A DNA stretch of 64,000 nucleotides from Gonatopus flavifemur (taxonomy: Eukaryota > Arthropoda > Insecta > Hymenoptera > Dryinidae), in assembly GCA_018340375.1 (NCBI GenBank), contig JAFFJZ010000001.1, positions 15,890,001-15,954,000 of the forward strand. The letters are read 5' to 3'. The position numbers and the translations under genes are program-made. Position 1 is the first letter of the stretch; every line of letters begins with the position of its first letter. The notes under the pieces were generated by a model. That model was not told the DNA's origin and made no database searches. It was given only the letters and a program-made list of their open reading frames with translations. Below are positions 10,820 to 23,302 of the stretch, one piece after another.

Positions 10820-10987
10820 GTGATGATTAACTATTGACTTATTATAACTTCACATTTCAATTCATGTTTTTCCCCTGTCGACTGATTTGATTTTGCAATT
10901 ACAAATTTTGTACATCTTTTTGCTCGTCTTTTTACATCTTATACGGAGAGAATATTGTATTCGAAATTATTATTATTTGTCCAATAG

Positions 10988-11077
10988 ATGTTCGCAGATG
11001 TCCAGACAAGAGAAGTTGTACGAAATTGTCAAATATTAAATTTTGAACTCTGTCCCGGAGGCGTACAAATCAAACAG
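10988..11077 (+). CDS. Weak candidate exon
   Basis: After a possible acceptor (TATTTGTCCAATAG) there are 30 open codons (MFADVQTREVVRNCQI, then NFELCPGGVQIKQ) ending at CAG/GTTTGT, a possible donor. Composition is protein-like and GC is locally raised, but the length is within chance. Not recognised. Confidence 0.25.
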
Positions 11078-12878
11078 GTTTGTAATTGATCCGCAGTCAA
11101 TTTGATCTCGGCTAAATTTTGATTTGACCCACGAACAGCGTCTAAAATTTTTGCAACATACCCTCCCTGAATCGTTTAAAAATCAATTTTGTGGAATATT
11201 GATTTTTCAACATCCCCTGTGGAAAAACTTTCCAGAATTACATACAATTTCTATGTAATAATCGAATGAAAATTATATGTATATAAACTATATTGAGTTA
11301 TACACGAATGATATATAATTGTGAAAATTTTTCCGCATGGTTTACTCACATAATGGTACCGATATCGCTTTGTGATATTATAGAAGTAAATTTGAAGACA
11401 CATTACTACAATGTCTTGTGCTATTACATGCTTTAATGTGCATTTACATTCCTTTTCTTCAGGAGCGACAATAAAAAATATGTTGATCATTTGCATAGAT
11501 CGTTATTCGATTCAGGAATAGGTTTTTGCTGTCCCAGGAGACACAAATTAATTATGGATGCAATAATATCATTCAGATCATTCGATCCAAAGTACTCAAT
11601 TGTGAAATCGTATGTAACTTATGTGTTGGAGGAAAAACGCTGATAAAAAAAATGAATGGCTTTGTAATACGAATGGACATGTATATATTCATATCATGTT
11701 GCTGTTGCATTTTTCGTGGAGAGGTAAAAAAGTCGTTGAAAAATCAATTATCTGATTTTATAATGAATATCTGTATTGGAAAAAAAATGTAACATCGTAG
11801 TCTCTTATCTCACGTGTGATCTCTATAATTGGAGCAAATTGTTTATTCTCAAAAGATTAGAATTGTTGTTATTTAATATGATTCTTTTTATAAAGACTTA
11901 TATTATCATTAAGTTCAAATAACATACTAATATAATTAAAACATGTATATTTGATATCTCGCTTGTATTGTATAACAAAAGTTAATTGAATTATTGAGAA
12001 TTATAATTTGAATAAATGCGGTGAAATGCATATATTGTATGTACTATATTACACGAAGCAAGATGAACTGTGTATGAGTGTTATTTTCGATTGATTATAT
12101 AAAGATATTTGAGAACATTAAAATCATATAAAGGAAGTTGAATAGATCATCATAAAATTTCTCATTTGTATTTTAGAATATGTTGAGTCATTCAATTCAA
12201 TCGTGTAAATTATACGATCGCATAACACTTTCTTTTACCACAAATTATTAAATGAGAAATAAAATCTAATGAAATGTTTTTTTCAATAATTCTAAAGAAA
12301 AGAGAGAAAAATAGTTGACAACTACGTAAACAGGAATTAGCAATTCCTGCAGTATAAATCAAATTGCGATTGGTATTTTATAAATATGCATATAAATTAC
12401 GTATTCGTACTGTAGAGAAGCATAGATATTGTCAAATATCGTTCATCGTCATGCATGAATATTTTAAAACAGAAGGCGAAAGGAAAAGCTGAAACGGAAA
12501 GAGACTTGACAAAGGTTGTGAATATGGACTAACTGAATGTATATACTTATAATTTAAGTCACGCTTAAAATGAATGTTCAATCAGACACTGATTGTTCAC
12601 GTACAGAATCAAGTCAAGGCTGGAACTCTGTTTAAATCTCAAACATACATGGTGCAATAATATTGCTTTATTGGCTATTCATGTCTGAATGATTTCCACA
12701 CATTGGGTGCGGAATTTAAACAAACTGATGGGAATGAATATAATGTATTGGATGTTCGTTTGAACCTCATTCGAAATCTTTCAATTTCAATTAAGTCTCC
12801 TTCGAAATTGTGGTAACATTTGTTCAGAAACTTCAGTATCTTCTGTACAACACTTATGCTATGTCACATTGGTTTATA
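11078..12878. other. AT-rich stretch, no gene recognised
   Basis: Short frames at 11251-11496 and 11526-11792 lack domains or splice support. No element ends seen. Confidence 0.5.
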
Positions 12879-12882
12879 TTAA

Positions 12883-13017
12883 CCTTTAGAGGACGGGAAG
12901 CCTCGAAAATTCTTTTACCATTTTCCCCTCATTCAGAACATCAAATGACTCCTGACAACATGAAAAAGGTGGTTTCCAAAGGTGGTCCCTTTTGAGAACA
13001 GTCCCGTCTGCTAAAGG
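12883..13017. mobile_element. piggyBac-like MITE with TTAA duplication
   Basis: A 135-bp element with inverted ends CCTTTAGAGGACGGGA and TCCCGTCTGCTAAAGG, flanked on both sides by TTAA (12879-12882 and 13018-13021). The TTAA target and CCYT start are the signature of piggyBac-type transposition. It is non-coding and would need a transposase from elsewhere. Confidence 0.88.
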
Positions 13018-13021
13018 TTAA

Positions 13022-14259
13022 CGAATCAGGCGAATCAGACGAATATTTTCAAAAACTGTCTCTAAAGTAAGGCGTATCATAGGGCAATGTCGAAGTCTCA
13101 ACTTTCAATCATCAACTGCACTCGGAAAAATCAATATCCATAAAACTAGCCTTTTGGAATCATTAACATTGTGGCAACAAAAAATTTGAATTGTCTGTAC
13201 ACATAAGGCTTGTGAATCCTAATTTTGCATATGAATTGAATTTTCGTCAAAATATATGAAAATATATGATTCGATAGTGGAATAAATCCCGTGAAATTGA
13301 GCAAAGAATCAATATTCTGTTGAATTTAATGAACATTTTTTAAATCCTTCATTCATTTCCTATACATTTTATGACTCAATTTTGATTCCTTATTGATGAA
13401 ACATCATCACAATGGAATATTTCAACCAAAAACCTACGTGTTCCAACTAAGGACCACGTCCCTCTGATTGAAACAGTTTCAAAAGTTTGGAAAAATGATT
13501 TGTTAATCAACAAATTGTTTGTATTCAAGTTCAATCGTTTCAAAGTGGTCATTGGGCATTGATCTTTGCGTATTATCAGCAAAAAACAAAAAATGTTTCA
13601 ACCAAGCCCTCCCCTAAGGAATATTCATTTTGAAGATGACTAAGTTTTTTGATTCTCGAAACTAAGTGTCCTTGTATCTCATTCATATCAAGCACCCAGT
13701 AAATAAGACTTTATGCGTTTCAAAGCGCCAGTAAATGCTTCTCCTCGGCATTGCAGAGCCATCCACCGCCCATTGAAATGCAAAGAATCAGTGTTTATAG
13801 GAGACACACGCGTTGCAGACAAACGTTTGCAAATTCTCCAGAAATTTGTAAATCAGGATTACGTATATACTCGATTGATTGGTTTCAAAAGTACCAGGAA
13901 GACAATGTTAAATTCACACTGGTTTACATTCTTTTGGACTCGAATACGCATGATTTACAAATAACACTGGTCAACAACCGTTGCTATCTTGAGGTTTGGA
14001 CATTTATTCATGATTATGATGTGATGAGTACGAAAATAAAGTCGAATGCCTCGAATCTTATACATGAACCATTACAAAAAACGTAACAGATATATATTTA
14101 TATCTGAACAATTATAAAAATTGAAAATTTGTTGTTGTCCTGCGGAATCGTTGGAACAATTGTTGAATTTCATCTTCAAAATTTAGATTCTCAAACTTAT
14201 TCATATCGAGGAATAGAATTTGTGAGAAAACATGGTGGTAATGTAAAATATATCCGTAT
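13022..14259. other. No confident gene; one 111-codon frame
   Basis: The plus-strand frame 13751-14086 is the longest (111 codons; includes VKFTLVYILLDSNTHDLQ), overlapped by another frame from 13713. No domain, splice site or repeat end was recognised. Possibly a decayed coding fragment. Confidence 0.3.
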
Positions 14260-14744
14260 CCCGAAGAGAACATGAAGCTTCAGCGAATGTTCAGATTTGA
14301 TCTGTATAGATCGGATCGAAGGTTTATGAAAGTTAACTTTTAGATTCACAAACGTTTGACGAAGGTTCTACGAACGTTGAAATGTCCGCCTCGAAATACT
14401 TCCAGGAAGCATAGATTGAACGTTTGTTGAAGGTTCATCGAAGGTTTGATGAAGCTTCACAAAAATATCTATACTTATGTCAATTTTCATCAATTGAAGT
14501 GAGTAATCAATTAATGAATAAACATAAATCAATTCAAATTGATATAAGTATAGATATTTTCGTGAAGCTTCCATCTATGAACGTTCCATCTATGTTTCCT
14601 GAAACTATTTCGAGACGGACATTTCATCGTTCGTAGAACCTTTATCGAATGTTTGTGAATCTAAAAGTTACATTTGATGAACCTCCGGCCCGATCTATAC
14701 AGATCTAATCCGAATGTTCGCTAAAGCTTCATGTTCTCTTCGGA
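14260..14744. mobile_element. Class 2 element with GAACGTT words (485 bp)
   Basis: Ends CCCGAAGAGAACATGAAGCT and AGCTTCATGTTCTCTTCGGA (last G changed to A) are flanked by AT at 14258-14259 and 14745-14746. The arms extend over about 200 bp and contain repeated GAAGGTT/CGAACGTT words, making a long hairpin. Confidence 0.75.
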
Positions 14745-17353
14745 ATATTATAGAGAATACTGTTCCGAAGCTCATAGCAAGAGGTAATTTTATAGACATC
14801 TGTTTGTTACAGATGAAAATAAATAATCTCAGTGATAAAATTCTCTCAACATCCATTATAATTCAATTCAAATGATTCTAATTACTATCTGTGGAATTCG
14901 ATAAATAATCGAAAAAAATTCGAAAAGTTAGGTTGTATTCACTTCCCTGATGAACAAAGTTTCTCTGAAAATCTCTGAAGATTCCCCTGAATTTCACTGC
15001 AAAACTCTAAATCTAATTGAAAAACATCGAAAAGCCTGAAAGAATCTGGAAAACTCTAAAAACCTATGAAAATTTGGAAAAAACTCTTAAAATTCCTGAA
15101 AAATTCTGAAAACTTTTACTTATTGGGTACGTTTTTCCATTATAAATTTTGAAGAATATTTATGAATATCTCTGAAAAACTCTGAATCTTCCTAAAAATC
15201 ACTGAGACTCTTTGAGAAACCATGAACACCTCTGAAATGCTTTGAAAAACTGTTCACTGAAATTTTTTCGCCGGGGCTTTGAGGTTGAAGTTTCGTTTTT
15301 TAACTTCAAAAAAAAAGCAACGCAATCCAAATCGATAAATTCAACGAAACATAAAAGTAGATCAATTTATTTCGTTGGTATTATTATCTGTAAATAATCC
15401 CAAATATTCCAGAGTCTCAAAATGACATGAAGAGAAAGTAATTATAATACACATTTCTCTGCTTCGAGGCAAGTAAAAGTTAATACATATATAACGTGTT
15501 ACAATGATTACGTAATATTGCTGACTTTTCATGTACTGGCGTTCATGAAATCCAACTCGGTGACATTGATGTTGCTTACATTTTGAAATTCTTGGTTGGT
15601 TCCCTGTAAACTTACTTTGGAATGTTCTTACCTCATGATGGTGTATTGATATACACACGCATGTGTATTGATTTACTTTACTCGAAACCTCAAATCTTAC
15701 GCAGAACATACTCTTCTAAAACTGGCTGACCCGCTTATCAAACCTCTTTAACCAAGTATTCTTATTTCGTCATACGTAATATCGTGTACGGATTTGAACA
15801 TTAAAAAGTACTGAGAAATTGTATATCAACATTTGATGAATATTTCCTAGGAAAACGGTCATTATACATGATAACTTTATCTATGATTAATATAATATCA
15901 TTGGTCAGTAACCACATCTTATTCCAAGTAGAACTGATAGGTAAAAAAATGTCATTTTGACGTCTTTTCGAAGTCATCAAGTATATAAAAAGGTCAAAAT
16001 GGTACACCTGCAAGAATCTATATCACGTCAATCCCATGTAAATACATTTGGACTTTATTTTGATCGTAAAATAACATAATAATTAAAGTAGGCGTACCAG
16101 TGCCTGACTCTGCACCAGTAGCTGGCCCTTTATTTATAGATACGATTTAATGAGGGAAGTATTATTTATTCGTTAAATTTCTATGCAACAAAACTTACGG
16201 ATCGATTTGAAAAATGAAATTTTAATAAATATTTGGCAGATGATGAATTTTTGGCTCTTCAAATTGAATTACTACCCAAAGGGGCAGCTACTTGTGCAGG
16301 GTCTGGTTGCGGTACACTGGAGTCAAAAAGACAATTTCCAAATATGCAATAAAATTTGGAATTTGCACATTTTCTGGACCAAAAATCTATTACCAAAAAG
16401 TTAGTTCTAGAAGAAAACGATCGGTTTTAAAACGTTAAAATGGATAGTTCTTGAAAAATGACTCAATTTTCAGTGGAATGTTTTCCTTGTTCTGTTTATT
16501 TTTCTACATCGAGTATCCAATATTGCCCTGTTACTGAATGAGCTTTTTGCCTCATATCAAGGGATATATTGAGTTCAGTAGTTATATTCATTCTGAGAAA
16601 ATAAGACTTTATGCCCAAAGCAAAATTAAGGAAGGATCGAATAATTCAAAAAATACTTGTCACATACATGTTTTCCGTTTTTTTTTAGAAATCGAGTGTC
16701 CACCGTTTCGGTTAGTTCTTAAATTTCCTTAGAATATGCCCTGATTTCTGACGAACATCTCGATCGTTACTGATATACTGTATGATGGATTTTTGTCCAA
16801 ATGATATAAAAATGATCCCTGACTTTTCTTACAATAGTTTTGAGAAACTATTTCTTTGGTTTCTAATAGTTCCGATCGTATTTTGAGTCACTTATGTATT
16901 CATGGACTGATGAAGTTTTGATTCATAATCGGTAAGTGAATAATCGTCTGTGGAAGAAAATTGCTTAACGCTTAATGACTTGACATCCATGCATACCTGA
17001 GTATTGTAAAATTTATATTGATAGTCCCAATTATTAGGTTTTGTCTTTCTCAATTCCCTCAAGTATACTATTGTAGATGCACTTTGTTGTGAAATTCGAG
17101 CAGTTCATGAAATAACTAATTATGGGTGACTGATTCATTTTTTATAAATCTCTTATCATCATGCTTCATACAGTTGCAAAAAAAAAAATAAATCTCACTG
17201 CGTTTTGGTACTGGAGAATTCCAGTGAATCCATTTTCCTGGACATTTACTGAAATTTTACGGATTTTGTCCTACGAAATTCCGATTTTTGCTGTAAAATT
17301 CCAATGAATGTATTAGAATATTCCAGCAAATGTACTGTAATTATCACCTCAAC
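14745..17353. other. AT-rich stretch, degenerate repeats, no confident gene
   Basis: 14937-15265 holds degenerate CTCTGAAAATCTCTGAA words related to the satellite inside 54369-55566 and 59100-60735. On the minus strand near 15625, ATCATGAG/GTAAGAAC is a good donor-like sequence, but the frame before it (15640-15709) is short. Frames at 15801-16013 and 16183-16404 are unsupported. Confidence 0.4.
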
Positions 17354-17577
17354 CCAAGTAACACAAGAACATTTCAAACATTTTGCGTTAATTCTGAGAT
17401 CATGCATACAATGTGCAGGTGAGACTGTTTCGGATGAATTCGAAAAATACATTCTAAGACCGTGCATAGAATATACTTATCCGCAACAGTCCCATTCGAA
17501 GATTCTATGAATGTTCATAAAATATACTCAGAACTTCAAAGAACCTTCTTAGCATTTCTAACCTTTTGTGCTACTTG

Positions 17578-18113
17578 CCCAAGTAGCATCGGGATATACT
17601 ATGTATGTTCTACGAATATTCGAAGTATATTCCATGCACATTCTAACCCAGATAACGTGTAAGCTTGTCATAACCCTGTCATACTTGTCATTCGATTGTT
17701 TTTGGCTTGTTATTGACAACCTTGTCAGTGTAAAGTTGCTACAGCCCTGCTGCAAGGGTTTTGTAAGCTTGTACCCTTGTCGTGTGTCAACTAGGAGGCT
17801 TATATCAACCTTGTCACAAGCTTGCCTGACAACATTGCAGCAAGGTTGAATTGCTATCTGGGAATGAGACCGTTTCATAGGTGCTATGTACATTCATCGA
17901 ATATACGTAGTCGAATATACGATCGTACGTCAAACGAACGTCGATTGAATGGATATCGTACATTTCGAATATACTATGCACATACTAAGTATACGTAAAA
18001 TAGTCTCATTCAAATATTCTATGAACGTTCATTGTATGCTCTTTGAATCTTATTCGTACATTCTATGAACGTTTCTATTTCGTATATACGTTGAACTTCC
18101 ATTGCTGCTTGGG
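17578..18113. mobile_element. Second S-like element inserted 2 bp from the end of copy 3
   Basis: Ends are CCCAAGTAGCATCGGG and CCATTGCTGCTTGGG, flanked by TG at 17576-17577 and 18114-18115. The interior repeats ATTCTATGAACGTTC-type words. Confidence 0.76.
17647..17862. mobile_element. Class 2 element with CAAGCTTGTC words (216 bp)
   Basis: Ends are CCCAGATAACGTGTAAGC and TTGAATTGCTATCTGGG, with AA at 17645-17646 and 17863-17864. The interior repeats ACCTTGTCA/CAAGCTTG units. This is the innermost layer of a three-level nest. Confidence 0.82.
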
Positions 18114-18130
18114 TGGGAATGTACTGGTTA

Positions 18131-18346
18131 CCCAAGGAGCACAAGAACTCCTCAAATATGCTATGGTGACTCTATGAATGTGAAAGGGATGTGCGAATGA
18201 GACTATTTTTGATAAATTCGTTAAGATATTCTATGGAGGTGCATAGCACATAATTATTCGAAACAGTCTCATTTGGAGGTTCTACGCATGTTCGTAGGAT
18301 TTTCCAAACACGCTTTTAGCATTTCTAACCTCTTCTGCTACTTCGG
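18131..18346. mobile_element. Class 2 element, family S, copy 4
   Basis: CCCAAGGAGCACAAGAACTC to CTTCTGCTACTTCGG (end eroded from GGG), flanked by TA on each side (18129-18130, 18347-18348). It matches 61100-61316 closely, for example CTATGGAGGTGCATAGCA. Confidence 0.78.
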
Positions 18347-18914
18347 TACCGTCTTCCTGCAGGGAAATACTGAGATTTTCCAGTAAAAATTTTCTGCAGT
18401 GTACACTGAGAGAAATAAAATTGGTTAATTCTACCGAAAGGACCCAACCACATTTTTATAGCTATGGTTACTAAAAAAATGATTGTGGTTACCAAAAAAT
18501 GGTAATGGTAAGTAGAAAAATAGTTTAAAAGAGTGCTCTGGTCAATTTTTCCACTAGAAAACCACTAGATCGTTCCAACCGTCTTTTGTCATTAATATTC
18601 AAATCAATACTACATCAAACTTTAGATCAAAAGATTCAGAATTAATCAAACAATCAGGATCTGGTCTGTTTGTTGTTGAACTAAATGATTATAATTAATT
18701 AGAGCGAAATTCCGTTATCAGCCAATTGAACCCCTCTATTTAGTTTCTTTTTGATATTATGACAAATATAACTCGTGTACAATTATTTTGCCACACTGTG
18801 GTCAGACTGACCCCAACATGATTCAATCTTGAATTACCATCGAGAAACTCGATAATTCGAACTCTCCGCGCAATCTGGTGCCACTTTAGAGTTTCTTCAA
18901 CTCACTCCACCCTA

Positions 18915-19152
18915 CATCGAGAAAACTGTTTGGTTAAAACAACAAAACATTTTGATTGATATATGAACAACAAAAAACTTCTGTCCCTTCAATCAAATTT
19001 TTGTGCTTTCAACAAAATTATTTCGTTCCTAAATGTTTTAACAAAAATATTTTGTGTGTAATACCAAATGTTTTGTTGCAACAACAAAAATTTGGTTAGC
19101 ACAACTAAAGTTTTTGGTTGTTCACAGTTCAACAAAACTTTTTTTTCGGTGT
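18915..19152. mobile_element. Class 1 element with CAACAAAA words (238 bp)
   Basis: CATCGAGAAAACTG to TTTTTTTTCGGTG between TA pairs. The interior is degenerate CAACAAAAATTTGGTT/ACAAAATATTTTG words. Confidence 0.65.
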
Positions 19153-19204
19153 AGCGTGACATGATTGTCCATGTTTCATATAATTCTTTTTCATGATACA
19201 GCGA

Positions 19205-19945
19205 TAAGGTCATTTAGAAGCAAAAATATACCCATCGATCGATGAAAACAACCCATGTGTGTATGGACCAATGGCCCAATGATGGACCAAGCCTGGCACA
19301 AGACCTCCCGAGACTTGTCTTGAACAATTTACCAAACTTGGCCCAGGCTTGGGAATGATGAGATCAGGACAAGCGTGGGCCAGTGGTTTTGCCACGCCCG
19401 GTTCAATTAATTTACCGAATACCGTACATGAATTATCTTAAAATGATAGAAAAAATGTGACAAGGCTGGGACAAGCTTGTATGATCATTGGAAAATTTGC
19501 GTTCTTTGATATTTCAATCAATTTTGATTCTATTGTTGAATTATGCTCAAAATAAATTATAGTGTGTAGGATTAATTATGGCAGGAAGATCGGGCCAGCC
19601 CTGGCCCGATGGTTATCCTCAAGTTTTCAGCCATTGTGAATTCAAAATCCAGTCAATATTTATAAACATTATGCCACTCATGTGGGCAATATTGGCACAA
19701 TTGTTCTCAACGAATGCTCGATTTTTACACTTGTGCCAAGCTTGTACCAAATGTAGTGACCATTTCAAAAATATTAACAAATATACCATGACGGACTATC
19801 CATCGGGAACAACGGGACAATCATGGAACAATATTGGGCCAATTGTTCTTCACGGAGGTTTGTTCCTGACACATGTGCCAACCTTGGGACAAGCTTGGGT
19901 TTTTTTCAGTCTTGACAATACCTGCATGGGAAGTGATGCATGTGT
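19205..19945. repeat. Word-rich DNA: GGGACAAGCTTGGGCCA
   Basis: Dozens of degenerate AAGCTTGGGCCA, TTGGCCCAGGCTTG and GGACAAGC units on both strands, bounded roughly by CCCATCGATCGATG and CCTGCATGGG. Flanking dinucleotides (TA, AA) do not match. The 126-codon frame at 19578-19958 follows from this composition. Confidence 0.55.
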
Positions 19946-20325
19946 GCTGCAGAAATAATTTTTTCACAAATTTGAAATGAATTTTTCTTTAGGGAAATTA
20001 TTTGATTGAAAATGGGGATGTTTTTAGTACTTTCTAAAATTTTTCAAGACATATGTATGCAGGAAGCGTGACTTCAGTGTACGTTTACAGTTGGGGTCAT
20101 AATCGACCCCAGTGTGGCAGCTATGTTACACTAGCGAAGTGTGGCAGCTAAGGGTTAATTGAATCTCAATGATGTACAACGGTTGAAACGATCCAGTAGT
20201 TTTGTGGGGAAAAAATCGATCAGGGGATACCCTGAATTTACTAAAAACATGGTTGGGTCCTGTTGTCCCATTTTTCTTGGGTAACAGTGACTAATACTTT
20301 CTTTCAGTGTAGCATTTGAAAGTTA

Positions 20326-20533
20326 CTCGGAGAAAAATAAATTTTTTGAAATTACCACATTCCCATTCAATTGGCAGGATACGAGAAAATACCACTATTA
20401 TTGTTACACTATAATGTTATATAGGCAAATCCTTCATTTTTACCACACTGTCTAACAATAACAGTGGTATTTTCTTGTATCTTGCCAATTTGTTAGAAAT
20501 GTAGACATTTTTTAAAATTTATATTTTTCCGTG
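20326..20533. mobile_element. Class 1 MITE, family U, copy 1
   Basis: CTCGGAGAAAAATAAATTTT to AAATTTATATTTTTCCGTG, TA on each side. It shares ACACTGTCTAACAATAACAG with copy 2 at 27943-28194. Confidence 0.78.
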
Positions 20534-21014
20534 TAGTACATCAGATGGCCTCTTGCAACAAGTTTCGTTGAGATATATGAATGTGGATAGATTTTAGAAG
20601 CACTATTTTCATATACATTGCAAAAAATAAACCAGTGATATGTGCCATCAAAATAGCAATATGTGGACAGACACGAGACAAATGAACGTCAATAGAGTTA
20701 AGTGAATTCAGTGATGGGATTCTTTACGTAGAAAAGAGTATAAATAGCGAACATTGCCAGGAACAGGAATTAAATCAGCTCATCCTTTTCATAATTGATA
20801 TTCATTTGTTCCGTGTGTCTCCTCAAAGTGCTATTCAGGTAGCGGATATTACTGACTCATTTTGCTTATTCAAGATTAATTGTCTCTGTGTATTTAACAT
20901 GAAGAATCATACTATTATCCATAGGATATGGTTAATAAATGTGATGAAAATTGATTAAATGGATAAATGTAGTGAATAATGGATGAAGTTATGATATATT
21001 AGCCTCAGTCTTAT

Positions 21015-21110
21015 CCTAGTAGAAATCGCTCTAGTCATTCTCCAATATATTACAAGGTCTTATTAGTAGGGATTGCAAGACCTAGAAAATGACTAGAGTG
21101 ATTCCCGCTG
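21015..21110. repeat. Short hairpin with TAGTAGAAATCRCTCTAG arms
   Basis: CCTAGTAGAAATCGCTCTAG at 21015 pairs with CTAGAGTGATTCCCGCTG near 21110. Similar arms flank the nest at 28430-29660. Confidence 0.55.
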
Positions 21111-21460
21111 AAGAAAATAAATATAAGTTAACCAGTGATATAAAAAGTGATGAAGAATGATGCAATTGACAAAAAAAGCCAACAAATTTCGTGCGCTCTG
21201 TACGTGATCTCGAATGTAGTCAAAAATACCTATTTTTCAAGCAAATAACTTCAAATATCTCAAAATCTACCTACCTATAGGTGAAATACCTATAGTGGGT
21301 CCAACTCCGTACAGTAAAATTAACTGCATACTTGAATTTATTTAGTTATTGATTGCATTTGAACGTATTCAATTGTTCCGTGTACTCAATTGAACTTTCC
21401 TTTCTCTCAATTTTAATATCAAGGACAGATTCCAGCGTGCGTACCTTGATAACAAATTTT

Positions 21461-22810
21461 TCATGAATTTCTCTGAAAATTCCAAACTTCAAGAAGATCT
21501 ACAGATTGTCTGATAACAATTGGAGATATACATTCGCGGAAAATTGAGTGATCGAAAAAGAATCTGTGGATTTGGAGTCGAGTATTTTGCGTGATGTTGG
21601 AATGAAAAAGTCCAAAGCAGGGAACCAAGGGAAATTTACATGAATCCCATGTAAAGTATTTAAGTGAAGTTTGGATAGAAAATTCCATACAAACTCAAAT
21701 CAAGTTTTATAAATTCAAAGGAAGATTTCCAAGAGATTCAGGAAAACTAAAAAAAAATCAAGATGTAAGGATCTCATAGGTGAAATCAGAGATAAAGAAT
21801 TGACAAGAAATTCAGTGACAGAGAGATCTGGAAAATTTCAGAGTCATGTATTTCGCGTTGATGTCGAGGAAAAAACATTGTAGAAAAATTTAGAAAAATC
21901 AAGGGTCCGTATTCGAGGTGGAAAATCAAAAAAAGAAATCCAAGAAAGTTCGAAAGGATTCAAATGAACCCAGATGAAAAATTCCGGAGGGATTAAGAGG
22001 AATCCGATATTGATCATTTCTGATATCATAGATCAATTTTGCAGAACCGCGAACAGAGCGAATAATTGATATCGAACGGATTCGTCATTTGTTGATTGGT
22101 TTCATTGCCTGTTTGATCACAGAATTTTGAAAAATCTTATCAAGGAATCAATTCAACAAATACACACTGAGAAAAATGAAATGTTGAAATAATCTCTATT
22201 TCGTATATTTTTTACCCGTCAAATAATAAAAACTGAAATCAGCCTCTCACAAGACCTAAAAGATGGTATTTATCACCTAACTCATGGTAATAATAACCAA
22301 AATAATGTATTTTCCACCGTCAAATACATTACAATATTGAAACATGATTTCTACAATGCAGATTTTCCTCAGTGCAGTATCAAAATTCAATCAAATTTGA
22401 TAAGACCCAAAAAAGGACGGTACAAAAAAGTTGGGAAAATTCACACGATTTCGGAAGGATTTTAGAGAAATTTAAATCAATAAATTCTGAGATGTTTAAG
22501 GAGAGTTCGAAGCAGTTGCCAAGATTCGGAGTTTATCCGAAAAATCCCGGAAGATTACATAATTATTTTCGAAATTGAATTTGAAGGATTTGGGAAAATT
22601 CGTAAGAATCCGGAAGATTCAGAAAGAAAGAATAGAGGGAGAATAGATCAGAAGGTGTTAAGAAAAATCGAAGAATTTCTGAGGAATTCCGAAATAGGTT
22701 GGAACAATTTGGAAAATCAAATGTAATGGATTCGAAGAAATTTAGAAGGATTCAGAGAGAAGTATAAGGAGAATCAGAGCAAATCAGAAAGCCTCGAGGT
22801 TCTTTCTGAA
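21461..22810. repeat. Degenerate GGATTC/AGAAATT satellite-like tract
   Basis: Words such as GGAAGATTCAGAAAG, AAGGATTTGGGAAAATTCG and GAGGAATTCCGAAAT recur without a clean period on both sides of the MITE at 22165-22374. No element ends could be fixed. Frames here are by-products. Confidence 0.45.
22165..22374. mobile_element. Class 1 MITE, family L, copy 1
   Basis: CACTGAGAAAAATGAAATG to AATGCAGATTTTCCTCAGTG with CA on both sides. Near-identical blocks recur in 43641-43882 (CTCATGGTAATAATAACC). Confidence 0.82.
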
Positions 22811-23092
22811 AAATATACACAGGAAACCGTCAATCTGAGGGTAATATGTTAAGAAAAAACGTTTTTATAAATGTTTAACGTTTCGGAAGATACGAAGTTA
22901 ATAAAGGCGTCTGTCTTGTTTGCCATACTACTCCTGTATCGACGTTTTTTCTGTTGATATTTTTTTAAGAATAAGGAGTCATCATGATCTCTCATCATGA
23001 TTTATATGTGAAAGAATGTCCGGAATTATTCGCAGCGATTCAGAGATCCAAACATAAACTTCTTAATCTGAACACGTTTTTATCTCCTACTT

Positions 23093-23302
23093 AAGGGGAT
23101 ACTAGCGGCGTGGCAGCAGTCAAAATGTTTCTTCTAAATTATTTGAAAGTGGTGCAATGAAACCAACCAATTGTCATTTACCTACCTGCTATATGTGTCA
23201 ATATATGTCTCTAAATGAAAATTATTAAATTTTATTGTAAAACTTTCAAATAATTTGAAAGAAACATTTTGGCTGGTGCCACGCCGCTAGTATCCTCTGA
23301 AA
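23093..23302. mobile_element. Hairpin element with GGATACTAGCGGCGTGGC ends
   Basis: GGATACTAGCGGCGTGGCAG is complemented at 23280-23298. The arms continue through GTTTCTT...AAATTATTTGAAAG (about 55 bp). The class and TSD are not clear. Confidence 0.65.

Larger units (their letters stand above)
17354..18117. mobile_element. Class 2 element, family S, copy 3 (host of a nest)
   Basis: Starts CCCAAGTAACACAAGAAC with AA at 17352-17353. Its last two G and the matching AA lie at 18116-18119, after an inserted relative. Removing 17578-18113 and one TG restores a normal TGCTACTTGGG end. Confidence 0.78.
18789..20158. mobile_element. Possible piggyBac-like remnant inside V
   Basis: GCCACACTGTGGTCAGACTG followed by ACCCC at 18790-18814 pairs imperfectly with GGGGTCATAATCGACCCCAG and GTGTGGC at 20094-20118. 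The right side continues to AGCTAAGGGTTAA, a piggyBac-type CCCTTA end against TTAA at 20155-20158. Comparing the two V arms puts a TCAA (eroded TTAA?) at 18604-18607. The left end is not recognisable. Confidence 0.35.
18404..20309. mobile_element. Large class 1 element, family V (1.9 kb, with insertions)
   Basis: Ends CACTGAGAGAAATAAAATTG and ACTTTCTTTCAGTG lie between TA pairs (18402-18403, 20310-20311). Arms of about 180 bp pair, including GGACCCAACCA and TCGTTCCAACCGT against GGACCCAACCA and TCGTTTCAACCGT on the complement. The middle is filled by other repeats listed separately. No transposase frame was found. Confidence 0.7.

Noticed and set aside
18841..18912. tRNA-like B box (GAGTTCGAATTATCGAG on the minus strand)
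   Set aside because: No A box at proper spacing and no foldable acceptor stem; it lies inside a repeat.
19578..19958. 126-codon frame, among the longest in the window
   Set aside because: It overlaps degenerate GGGACAAGCTTGGGCCA words, and no domain is visible.
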